The translations under genes were made by a program, and so were the position numbers. The notes under the pieces were generated by a model, which saw only the letters and a list, made by a program, of their open reading frames with translations, was not told the DNA's origin and searched no databases. A stretch of 17,077 bases of DNA from Pigoraptor vietnamica. Lineage: Eukaryota; Opisthokonta; Filasterea. The stretch is taken from positions 12,501-29,577 of the forward strand of contig CALSCQ010002878.1 of the NCBI GenBank assembly GCA_943704525.1. The letters run 5' to 3'. Numbering within the stretch: the stretch's first letter is position 1; every line of letters starts with the position of its first letter. Positions 1 to 11,323 of this stretch are shown here, piece by piece.

Positions 1-2612
1 ACCGCGGCGTCCTCGAGCTGTCTGCGGGCGAGTCCAATGCCGCCGCCATCATGGGTGACAAGTGGGTTGCTATTGTGCAAGTGACACACACACACTCACC
101 ATGCGCGCAAGCCACGCACGCACACGGCCCAGACCACATATCATGTATGCGCACGCACACAAGCTTCACACAGGCAGGCAGAGTTTCGGCAACGCCGACG
201 CGTGTGGCCATGTTCGGATGGTGTGACATTGAACGAGCGCATTTGTCCGTTCACAGTTACGTGCTGCCGGATGGCCGTTACATTGCGCGCTCCTTTGCGT
301 GGACGAAGGTGACGCGCGAGCAGCTCGACGCGATCTTTCCTCTCACGCGCGTCAAGACGGTCGAGGAGGCCCGCAAGTGCGTATTCGCTCTCGCCTACTT
401 TCCTGTGTTTTTCTTTCTTTCATTAGACAGAGTCGAGTGGGGGGGGGAGGTGTTGTTCATCCCCTCTTGACTGTCTATTGAATGAGGTCTTTCTCTCTCG
501 TGTCTGAGTGGAGTCGATGGACACACGTCTATGATTTAAGCTGATCCGACATTTGTCTCGTGTCTGTTCGGATCCTCTTCTCACCCTCCTGCAATGCGAC
601 GCTGCGAAGTGTTCTCTCTCAGAGTGTGCCGCACTCAAACTTTTGGGTAAATTCGCGCAGACGCCTGGTCCACGCTGGGCTCTCCGCCAACTTCCTCGTC
701 GCGGACGCCGAGGGTTCCATCGCCTACCAGCAGGCAGGCGTGCTCCCTCGCCGCGCCCACAACCACTCGGGCCTCTTCTCTGTCCCCGCGTGGCGCGAGG
801 AGTATGCGTGGAAGGGCTTTGTCAGCGGCGACGAACTCCACGCCATCGTCAACCCGCCCGAGGGATATCTCGCGACAGCCAACGACAACCTGCAGAGCCC
901 TGACCCCGCCAAGCCGCTCGTCGTCAACATCCACATGGGACCGTACCGCGCCGAGCGTGCACGCAGCGAACTCGGGCGCTTGGTCAAGGTGGGAGGGGTT
1001 GAATGGAAACGGAACTGTGTGCTCCGTGTGTGTGTGTGTGTGTGTGTGTCTCGTGTAAACTGGACAGCCTTCTTCGCTGTGGATGGTGAACTCGTTGAAT
1101 GTCATAGGGCCTAACACACTATGCACTATTTTTGTGTTAGGCCCTATGTTGAATGTTGTCCTGTGCAAGTGTGTCCATTCTATTTCTAAGGTCTTATGTT
1201 GTCTGAATGTCAATAACAGCGTGCATTATTTGCCTGTGTGACGGTGGTTTGGCGGCTGTGCTGTGGATGGTGAGCTCACATTGAGCTCGGCAGGCGAACG
1301 GCAAGGTCAGCGTGGAGGACATGAAGAAGCTCCAGACGGACCTCTACTCGCTGCAGGTGCGCCGTGGTGTTATTTCACTTTGTACTTCAAAACGATCTCG
1401 CTTACACAAGTGCCTTCTTTCTTCTTTCTTTCTTTCTTTCTTTCGTTATTATTTTTTTTGAAATTGATGCACAGTTCACCAATATCCAACGGCTCACATG
1501 GTTTGCTGGCAGGGCGAGCGCGTGATGGGCCTCTTGCGCCGATTCCTCCCGAGTGGCAATGCAAAGGCGGCAGTGCTCGCCTCGTGGGACTTCCGGTGGG
1601 TCCAGCGTCGTTATCGTATCCTTGCGTCCCTATGTACGTGGCAGTGCTGGGTGGGGGGTGTGCCGAGCGCGTTTAGCTCCAATGTTGTGCGTGTGTGACG
1701 GTTGCTTCACTGTGCGGCGGAAAGCGGCACTGCACGCGGATCGTACGGTATTGCATGCAGTTAACTGACGCGGCTTCCTCGCACTGCAGCTATACCCCCG
1801 ACTCGGAGGGCGCCTATCTCTTCGAGAGCCTCTACGAGAAGATCCTTGACGCGACGTTTGAGCGGAAGCTAGGCAGTGCCGTGTGGCGCATCATGTCCCG
1901 TCAGAGCTCCATCGCGCACGCGCTGCACCATAAGTAAGTGCGTCGCGTCATCCTACTGTGCCTCGTCGAGTCTGCATGTCTCTTTATTGTCTTTTTATCT
2001 CACCCCGCTTGCGAATCGCATCTCATAACTGCTGACCGGCTGCACTCGCGGAGTGATCCGTGCATATCCTCCAGCTCACTGTGTCCTACACACTGCTGAG
2101 GCAATGGACTCGCGACCGTGATTTGGTGACGTCTTTCACGCACTTGCCCTCTCGAAAACACCAGGCTCGACCAAGCCATTCTCGCCGACTACGACTTCTG
2201 GTTTGGCGGGGAGAAGGAGCGCGACGCCCTCGTGAGCCGCACCGTGGACGCCTTCTTCTCCTCCATCGACCTCGGCGCACGCAAGACATGGGGCGACAAG
2301 AGCGTCCTCCTCATGCGCAATCTGTTCTTCGACGGCCAGCTTCCCGCGTTCCTCGGCTTCGACAAGGGCCCGTACGGCATGCGCGGATCGCGTGCGACGC
2401 TCGTGCAGGGCGGCGCGTTCGAGACACACGGCCGCCACAGCTGCTTCGCCCCGTCGTGGCGTATGATCGGCGATCTCTCGACGGACGGCGAATTGCTGAC
2501 GCAACTGCCGGGTGGACCCAGCGGACGCCGCTTCTCGCAGCTGTACGCGAGCGGTGTGGACGACTTCTTGAACGACCGCTACAAGACGCTCCGCAGCAAG
2601 AAGGACGCGTGA
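1..2612 (+). CDS. Penicillin amidase-like (S45, Ntn hydrolase) acylase, 3' part, 7 exons
   Basis: Seen: proposed exons are <1-61, 257-376, 661-988, 1294-1356, 1513-1595, 1790-1933 and 2165-2612. All junctions are GT-AG with matching phases, giving 414 residues to the TGA. The first donor (GTGGGT at 62) was chosen because it is the one in phase with the acceptor ending at 256; reading on to GTGACA at 80 is out of phase. Family landmarks run in the expected order: VADAEGSIAYQQAG, PAWREEYAWKGF, NPPEGYLATANDN, GPYRAERARSEL, and near the C-terminus FAPSWRMIGDL and LPGGPSG. These match the C-terminal two-thirds of the beta chain of bacterial penicillin/acyl-homoserine-lactone acylases, which hydrolyse amide bonds. 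The autoprocessing Ser nucleophile that starts the beta chain would lie before base 1, so activity cannot be judged. The conserved TAN asparagine is present. The substrate is unknown. A bacterial-type enzyme carrying six introns is notable. It converges on the GOST-like gene across 149 bases. Confidence 0.88.
1026..1049. repeat. (GT)12 microsatellite in acylase intron 3
   Basis: This is an uninterrupted GT run about 37 bases after the donor at 989, on the sense strand. It is one of only two GT-rich runs on the + strand; the other tracts are CA. Confidence 0.95.
1095..1156. mobile_element. Putative mini foldback/MITE-like element in acylase intron 3
   Basis: Seen: a perfect 16-bp inverted repeat. 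The left arm is 1103-1118 (CATAGGGCCTAACACA) and the right arm is 1133-1148, with a 14-base loop. The 46-bp hairpin is flanked directly by the 8-bp direct repeat TTGAATGT at 1095-1102 and 1149-1156. Established: 8-bp target duplications are typical of hAT-class DNA transposons. Inferred: it could be a solo or internally deleted terminal-repeat remnant. It encodes nothing, and its small size leaves open that it is only an intronic hairpin. Confidence 0.4.
1414..1444. repeat. TTTC microsatellite in acylase intron 4
   Basis: A pyrimidine-rich run of TTTC units lies about 70-100 bases before the AG acceptor at 1511-1512. It may also serve as part of the polypyrimidine signal of that intron. Confidence 0.85.
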
Positions 2613-2649
2613 AGAAGAGGGCGGCTAGTGCACATGCTGCCGATTCTTA

Positions 2650-2679
2650 AGTGGTTGTTTTTTTTTTCTTTTGACCACT
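2650..2679 (+). other. 3' flanking hairpin with T-rich loop
   Basis: AGTGGT at 2650-2655 pairs with ACCACT at 2674-2679 around a loop that is almost all T. It lies 38 bases past the acylase stop, in the 149-base gap between two convergent genes. It may mark the transcript end region. No AATAAA was seen in the gap on the + strand. Confidence 0.3.
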
Positions 2680-2761
2680 GTGTCACGCATATCAATGAAC
2701 CTCCGAAAACAGATGGAGTTTGAGAAAGATGCGCACAGACACGCGCTTATTATGCACTGTA

Positions 2762-5492
2762 TTAGTCTTCGTCGTCGTCGTTTGACATTGGTGCAAAGTG
2801 GAAGACGTGACCGGCCACCGGCGCCTCGCCAGCCTCGCCAGCCTCGCCAGCGTCGTTCTGGTTCCTGGACGCAGAACGGCCAAAGACGTTCGGCGGCGCG
2901 TCGTTGGGTGCCGACGCCGCATAGTCGCTCAGCAAAAAGTAGGGGTTCTTCTCGCGCAAGCGGAAAATGAAACTGCGGGGACGCAATTTGATTGGAGGTC
3001 AGGCGAGGACAGGCAGGTTAGATCGCTTGCACAATCCGAAACACAGACACCCAAAACTGAAGGCTCACTGGAAGGCGACAAAGTTTTCACGCAGGAGGGG
3101 CGGCCAAGCACAGAAGGGCCAGGCAGGCGTTCTGAATATCCGCACACAGGGGGGCAGGAGGGACATCCAAGCGCACAGAATTTCACGCAAAGGGCCAATC
3201 CATCGCAGCACTCACGCGAGGGACGCCATGAAGACGAGCGTCGCAATGTCGCTGATGACAACCATGGGCGGGAGGATGCGATTTTGGTACACCTCCCAGA
3301 CGAGCAGGCCGATGATGACAAAGAAATAGAGCGACACGACAAAGTTGAATTGGCTGCGAAGGGGAAGAGGAGGACGCGAGACGCACGGGGTGAGAAAGGC
3401 GAGAGTGTGGACCGCGCAGTTTCTCAACCTAAACAGGCATTCGCAACGACAATAACACGAGCAGGCAAACAAGAGCGGCCGTGCGGTTACCTGAGGAGCC
3501 GGAGTTTGGCCATGTCGGGAATTTGGCCGTTTGAGTCAGCGGGCGCAAACGGGCTGTCGTCCTCTTCGTCGTCTTCGGACGCCGCGCCGTTCGATGCGCC
3601 TGAGGGACGCGAGTAACAGAAATCATCAGACAGTTTCACAATGGGAACGTAACACACGTCACGCAAGGAGGATTCAACATCAACACACACACACACCACA
3701 CCACACACCACCCCGCACAAGCCCACGCGAACACCCACCGGTGGGAATGGGCACAGTTGCGTCCGGCGGCGATGCCACCGAGGCATAGGCGGGCGGGAGG
3801 TCCGATGAAGGCGCTGCTCGCAAAATCGCCGAAGGTGTTAGGGCATGATTTCGGTATATCAACCCCAAAACCCACCAGCACACACAAGCAAATGGCAGGG
3901 ATAACCCACGGGGTGCGAACGGGTTCGTCGAAGGGTCGGCCGCAGGCGCCTCTTCGTTCGCAGAAGAAAGCCGTTCGGACGAACGAGCCGCGGCGGCGTT
4001 GAGGTTGGCCGTCGACGTGCGCGCACTCCCCGGCGCCGCATTGGCAGCTGTGTCGGAGTATGCGGGTGGGGCGCCCTCGACTGGTGCCGGGGCCTCTTCT
4101 GCGTCACCCAAGAGAGAGAGAAGAGGGACGGTTACAGATCAGCGAGAGTGCCGAGAATCGCGCGGATGGGCGCTCCCTGTGCGACATGAATCGCAAGTAG
4201 AGTTCGTGTACGCGGCCAGAGAGGACTTGCGCCAAACACACGACACACGACTACGAGAAAGGCCAAGTTGACCATAAGGAGCAACTGCGACCTGCGCGAA
4301 GCATTGCGCAACCGACGCGAGGCGTGGCTCAGCTCACCGCCCAGTGCGCGGCGCAGGACGACAATCGGAATGTCGTTGCGCTGCACCATCATCTTGATCT
4401 CCAGCTTCCGTCGCTCAATCTTATTCGACTGAAAGATCCAAATCCACAAGTAGAAGAGAGCGCCTGCATTGAGGGCGGATGCCTGGCGCGTGCCACGGAG
4501 AGGGAGAAAGGAGCGTGAGCGCGCGCGACAAGAGAACGCAGATAATGCGAGGTCGATGCGGCCATACAGGGGCATGAGTAGCGTTGGTTTGCCGTCATTT
4601 GTCCATCAGCCATCAGCCACACACACACACACACACACACACACATGCACGCACGCACACACACACACATACACAGGCATGCACACAACACACTCACATA
4701 CACACGCACACACACACTCACATACACACGCACACACACGCACGCGTACACATTGCGCACTCACAAAGAGGAGGACGTTGCGCAGCGTATCCGACGAGAT
4801 GGTTATTTTGTGCGTCTGCACGCCCGAGTGCCCAATCTGTTCCTCCACAATGTAGTCGACGATCTGCAACAGAGACAAAAGCCAAAAGGCGAACGTGCGC
4901 GTTATTAAGTAAACTCGTACGGCGAGAGCAAGGTTCCCAGCGTCAAGAGAATAAAAATGGCACAAGCAAACAAAGAGTATATGAGGGTGTAGTCAACAGC
5001 CTCATCTGTGAAACAGCCCCCCTCCACGTGCAACAGCCCCCCTCCACGTGCAACAGCCCCCCTCCACGTGCGACACACCGAAGCGCCCGAGTGAGACCGA
5101 CAGACAGCGAAACCCACAATGTCCGAGAAGAAGAAGAGCATGGGCCCCAGCACGAGGCCGAACTTGTACCCCTCGAGCGTGTCGCGCGTGATCTTCCACC
5201 CGCTCGCAATCACCATCAGCAAGCACATGAACGCCGCGTCGGCGAGGTCGTAGAAAAAGATGACCGCAAAGTACGTCGGCGACGTGTCGGCCATTTGGGA
5301 CCATACCAGCGTCACGCACTCCTTCACGAACGACAGCGCCACCACGACGACGACCGAGCGGTGCAGCTGCCATCCGCGCGTCCGCACGCTCCGATGCACG
5401 ACCCAGTCGATCAACGCCGCGCCGAGAACGACGAGCCAGAGCACCCACCGCGACACGAGGTACGGCGTGTTCTTCCACATCTCGACAGCCAT
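2762..5492 (-). CDS. GPR107/GOST-type (lung-7TM) membrane protein lacking the luminal domain, 8 exons
   Basis: Seen: exons in transcript order are 5492-5118, 4863-4765, 4482-4338, 4098-3910, 3813-3739, 3599-3491, 3353-3216 and 2972-2762. All are phase-consistent and give 446 residues ending DDDED-TAA. Seven hydrophobic segments fall near residues 13-33, 44-66, 73-97, 110-134, 151-176, 333-352 and 361-383. GPR107-like landmarks are ASGWK at the end of TM3, and SDIATLVF followed by FRLREKNPYF at TM7 and after. Established: this family works in Golgi and endosomal trafficking and normally has a large N-terminal luminal domain. Here the ATG at 5492 sits just before TM1. The frame stays open to another ATG at 5804, but that extension is low-complexity. 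The loop between TM5 and TM6 is about 155 residues and Ala/Pro/acidic, with PPAY at 217-220 and 276-279 and NPF at 265-267. The tail holds a 9-base repeat coding GEAGEAGEA. The family call is moderately sure. The first intron could be cut differently. Confidence 0.78.
3683..3720. repeat. CA-rich tract in GOST-like gene intron 5
   Basis: An imperfect CA run on the + strand (GT on the sense strand) lies shortly after the donor at 3738, within the intron 3600-3738. Confidence 0.75.
4619..4745. repeat. CA-rich microsatellite in GOST-like gene intron 2
   Basis: A long imperfect CA/GCAC/CATA tract fills the half of intron 4483-4764 next to its GTGAGT donor. On the sense strand it reads GT-rich. 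The histidine/threonine and cysteine/valine reading frames across it are artefacts of the repeat. Confidence 0.92.
5013..5072. repeat. Three tandem 20-bp units in GOST-like gene intron 1
   Basis: The unit ACAGCCCCCCTCCACGTGCA occurs three times head to tail, and the third copy ends in G instead of A. Each unit carries CACGTG. The array sits in the proposed intron 4864-5117. The 20-base period breaks any reading frame, so the array is unlikely to be coding. Confidence 0.9.
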
Positions 5493-6051
5493 GTTTGCGG
5501 CTGAAGCAGTTGAGGGCAAAAATGCCCTCAAGATATCAAACACGAAATACGATGCGCTCAATAACTCGTCTCTGCTTGCAAAAGACGTCCCCTTATGCCC
5601 ACAGACGGCGATGGAAGGTCGTCGAAACAGTTGTGGGCTCGATGATCTGGCACACAGAACGCACGATGAACTACAACGGCCAGCGACGGCACCTCGGGGC
5701 AGCAAAGAGGGGACTTGAGCAGAGAATACGCACAAATGGAGACACGCACGCACGCGCGCGCCGCGCAACGATGGGCTTCGCAGGTGCGGTGGGTGTGTGC
5801 ACATTCCCCCCTCTCAATTCGCAAGTGGCACAAAGTGGTTGACGCCCTTTTGCCGAGATTTCGCCAAAGGGAACCTTACGTCACGTGAGTGGCTAAAACA
5901 TCCGGGGGTTTATAATTACGCCCAGTGCTGGCGAAGCCAAAATGCAAACCGACTTTGAGCATCTCGTGAGTCTCTACTGCATTTCTTGCGGGGCCTGTAC
6001 TGGCGCCCACGTGCGCGCGTGTGTGCCTGAAGTGGGCAGCAGGGACGGAGA
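5493..6051. promoter_or_regulatory. Divergent promoter region between GOST-like and GBA genes
   Basis: This 559-base gap separates two head-to-head genes. It holds GTCACGTGAG at 5880-5889 (E-box CACGTG 5882-5887), close to the CLEAR/TFEB consensus that drives lysosomal genes in animals. A TATA-like TTTATAAT lies at 5909-5916, about 136 bases before the GBA ATG. A second CACGTG is at 6008-6013. An upstream ATG at 5942 is followed at 5966 by GTGAGT and at 6037-6039 by CAG. If that is an intron, the upstream ATG joins in frame to the GBA start. No other gene was seen. Confidence 0.45.
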
Positions 6052-8410
<2,359 letters not shown>

Positions 8411-8715
8411 GCGCTTGTGTGCGCGCGGACGCGGCGTTCCTCATCCCATCCTTCGGACCTTGAAATATGAACTTGTGTACATTGCGACAGGCGCCACAAT
8501 TTGAAATCGCGGCACTTTATGTGTGCTAGCACCTTCGGGTAGTGTATGCACACACACCGCAAGCGTCGCGCGACGCAACAATGGAGAGGAGAGAGATGAA
8601 TCACCGCGCGCAAAAGCAAATCCTATGTACACGAGCACGCGCACGCACGCACGCACGCACGAACGCACATATCTACACGGCAGCAACAGCAGGCAGCCAC
8701 AGGCCCATTCGACCG
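8411..8715. other. Convergent intergenic gap with GCAC repeat
   Basis: These 305 bases lie between the stops of the GBA gene and the gene on the opposite strand. A GCAC tetranucleotide run lies at about 8634-8667. No coding region, RNA gene or clear polyadenylation signal was recognised. Confidence 0.6.
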
Positions 8716-9489
8716 CTACCCGCCCGCCTCGCAAAGGCGTCGCACAATGTCCTGTTCCGCGGCACGGCGCAGCGCTTCGCGCCGCCGAAGCCACCCAATA
8801 AACTCGAGGAGGCTGCCGAGTACTGCCAAATCCTCCAGCGTGCGAAGACGCGCGAGCTCTTCCTCGGGGTCGCCCTCGCCCTCGCCGTCGGCGGCGTCCG
8901 TCGTCCCGTCGCCCTCGCGTGACACCGTCGCACGCGCGCGAATGATCCCAATGATGGGTATGCTGTCGTTGCCCACGCTAATCGTCGCCGTGAATGTGCT
9001 CGTCCGGTAGCCATCGGGCCCAACGCTCGTGTTCGTCCGCGTCAAATTGATCCCCTCCCGCAGCGCCTCGGCACTCGCCTGCTCCGTAAGAGGTCCAAAA
9101 CCGAGCGAAGTCCGTGCGCGGGGTGGCGGCACGGGGGCGGCGGCCGGTTCCGGCTGCAGCGGCGGGGGCAGGGAGAGGAAATCCGCCGGCACGGGCGCAC
9201 GCGGCTCGTCGTCGACGTCGGCGTCAACATCCGCCGGCGGCGGCATCGCAGCGACGGGCATTAACAAGGGGTCGGGGATGGTCTGCGCCAACGGCACGCT
9301 GTGCATGGAGTTGCGCACGGCGTGCGGAGAGCGAAGGTCAATCAGTGGGCGCTGCTGCGGACCCTCCTCGCTCCGACGACGCTTGCTGGACACGCGCGCC
9401 GTCGCCGTTCCATTCTCGCTGTTTCTTCTTTCCTTCGAGGAGCGCTTCGAAAATATGCGCCGCACGAGGCGGCCCAACAGAGTCGGCAT
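8716..9489 (-). CDS. Unrecognised 257-residue protein, single exon
   Basis: The family is not recognised. Seen: an uninterrupted frame from ATG (9487-9489) to TAG (8716-8718), with no intron needed. The N-terminus is basic (RLVRRIFSKRSSKERR), and SSKRRRS near residue 35 could be a nuclear localisation signal. Residues ~70-130 are Pro/Ala-rich and probably disordered. A more ordered stretch follows (~130-195) with the Thr/Ile-rich pieces YRTSTFTATISVG and SIPIIGIIRARA, which look like beta strands. An acidic linker (GEGEGDPEEELARL) then leads into a C-terminal amphipathic helix (LLEFIGWLRRREALRRAAEQ). The codon composition is like that of its neighbours. Start and reality are supported by frame length in a region where the + strand frames look like shadows. 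Function is unknown. Confidence 0.68.
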   Translation of the reverse strand: MPTLLGRLVRRIFSKRSSKERRNSENGTATARVSSKRRRSEEGPQQRPLIDLRSPHAVRNSMHSVPLAQTIPDPLLMPVAAMPPPADVDADVDDEPRAPVPADFLSLPPPLQPEPAAAPVPPPRARTSLGFGPLTEQASAEALREGINLTRTNTSVGPDGYRTSTFTATISVGNDSIPIIGIIRARATVSREGDGTTDAADGEGEGDPEEELARLRTLEDLAVLGSLLEFIGWLRRREALRRAAEQDIVRRLCEAGG

Positions 9490-9850
9490 GCTCGCAGTGG
9501 CGTCACACCAACGTCAGGTCGTCTTGTCTTCAAGTTTTTGCGCGCTTTTTCAACTCGAGATGCGGAACACCTCCTTGTGTTCGAGAGGAGATATTTCGCC
9601 GCGATGTGGGAGGGGGTATTGATATGAGAAACGGCCGCGGCCGCAGTCCATATTCGCGCGCGCCCAATAACACAAAGTCGAAAAGTTCACACCACGGATG
9701 CAGTGGGTGTGGGTTGTCGCCGATGTCGCAGCCCACAACGCGCGCGCGGAATTGTAGGCACGAAGAGAGAGAGAAGAGCCCGACGAGCGAAAAAGGTACA
9801 AGGAGAAAGGGAATAAAAGGGATGGGGCGAATTTCATATGTGTTGTGAAC

Positions 9851-9884
<34 letters not shown>

Positions 9885-10117
9885 CATCACCAAAATCGAC
9901 GTGAGCGTTTCGCCATACTCAGCCCATACAAAATCGAAAGTGACCAATCAGAGGACGCCCTTGCCATCGCCATCACGTGATCTATGTAACAGCTTTGTTA
10001 CAACACCGGTTTTCTCACTCAATGAGAACTCAAACGGCAGAGCAAAAACGCACAAAAAGCGCCCCAACGCAACGCACGCGCGCGCACGCAACTGACACGC
10101 GTCGCACACAATCTCTC
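9490..10117. promoter_or_regulatory. Intergenic region with CCAAT box, E-box and TGTTACA palindrome
   Basis: These 628 bases run between the start of the 9489 gene and the stop of the TTL-like gene, both on the - strand. CCAATCAG at 9944-9951 is a full NF-Y-type CCAAT box. ATCACGTGAT at 9972-9981 is a palindromic E-box. TGTAACA/TGTTACA at 9985-9991 and 9996-10002 is a perfect 7-bp inverted repeat with a 4-base loop. A (TG)16 run is at 9852-9883. The motifs lie about 460-510 bases upstream of the 9489 ATG. No gene was seen. Confidence 0.5.
9852..9883. repeat. (TG)16 microsatellite
   Basis: A perfect TG run on the + strand in intergenic DNA upstream of the gene starting at 9489. Confidence 0.96.
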
Positions 10118-11275
10118 TCATTGTTCGCCTATGTCGCCAATTCGCTTCTTGGCTGGCTCCGCGTTTGCCTCTTCTTCCTCGTCCCCCTCGTCGTCCCCTT
10201 CGTCGTCCCCTTCATCGTCGCCCGCGCCCTCCGCCCCCTCCGCCGCACCCTCCGCCGCGGCGTTCTGCTCCGGGCCCTTCTTTACGTTCGCACCCCCAAC
10301 GGCAGCGCCGGGTGCAGGATTCCCATCGTCGGCAGGGGCCGCGGGGGGAGGACGAGCCTCCTCTTCTTCAGTCTCTTCGTGCAGCGCAGCCCGCCGGTCG
10401 CTCTCGTCGCTGTCGCTCACGAAAATGACCGGCTCCGGGGCCGGTGCTCCGCGAGCCTTGATGTACGCGTTGTACGTTGCGCTGTTGATCTCCTTCATGT
10501 TGACGAGCGCTTTGCACACGTCCGTCGCCGACTCGGGCGTTGCCGCGCCCTTTACCGTGATGCGACCGCTGCAGTCGTCGATGTGCTCGTTGTAGAGGAC
10601 CTCGAAGCCGTTGACGACCCTACCCGCCTTCAGACGCGCGATCACCGTCGGGTCCGAGTTGAGAGTGATCACGAGGTCGAACATGTCGACGGCGAAGTCC
10701 ACGCCGAACTGCGTCTTCCACCGGTTCTGGTACCCAAAGCCCGGCTTGCCATTGGCTTCGATGAACTGCACCTGGAGATTCGCGTCCATCATAAAATCCA
10801 TCCCTGGAAGCGCCGAACGTGACCGCGCAAGTGAGAAAAGGGAAAACACTCGTAATGCCAGTACAAAACACACGGAAGGGACCCCCCCCCACACACACAC
10901 ACACACACACACAACACACACACACACACACACGCGCGCACGCACACACACACACACACGCACACACACACCACACACATAGACACCCACACATACAACC
11001 ACACACGCACGCACCGATGAGCTGGAAACCGCCACGCTCCCGCATGATGCTCGGGCGCGTGCTCTCGAAGAGGACCATCGCCATTTTCTTCATAAATCCC
11101 TCCACTTTCGACGCGACGAAATCTTTGCCGACGACGTCGCCGTACGTTTTGGTGAAGTACGCCTGTAGTTTCTCCATGGACCACACGTGATCGGATCCGT
11201 TGTAGCCACTCATCGTCTCCTGAGTTAGAAATAAGCGATGAGTAAGAAGGGCAAACCCTGAAACACACACAACAC

Positions 11276-11323
<48 letters not shown>

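Noticed and set aside
2798-3616. A 272-residue open frame on the + strand
   Set aside because: It is antisense to exons of the GOST-like gene, is highly charged and low in complexity, and crosses real exon-intron borders.
5013-5072. CRISPR-like direct repeats
   Set aside because: The 20-bp units are head to tail without spacers, in an intron of a eukaryotic gene.
4905-5804. A single 299-residue unspliced frame for the GOST-like protein N-terminal half
   Set aside because: It reads through a 20-bp tandem repeat, ends in a stop, and loses the phase-0 join to the conserved downstream exons. The part before 5492 is low-complexity.
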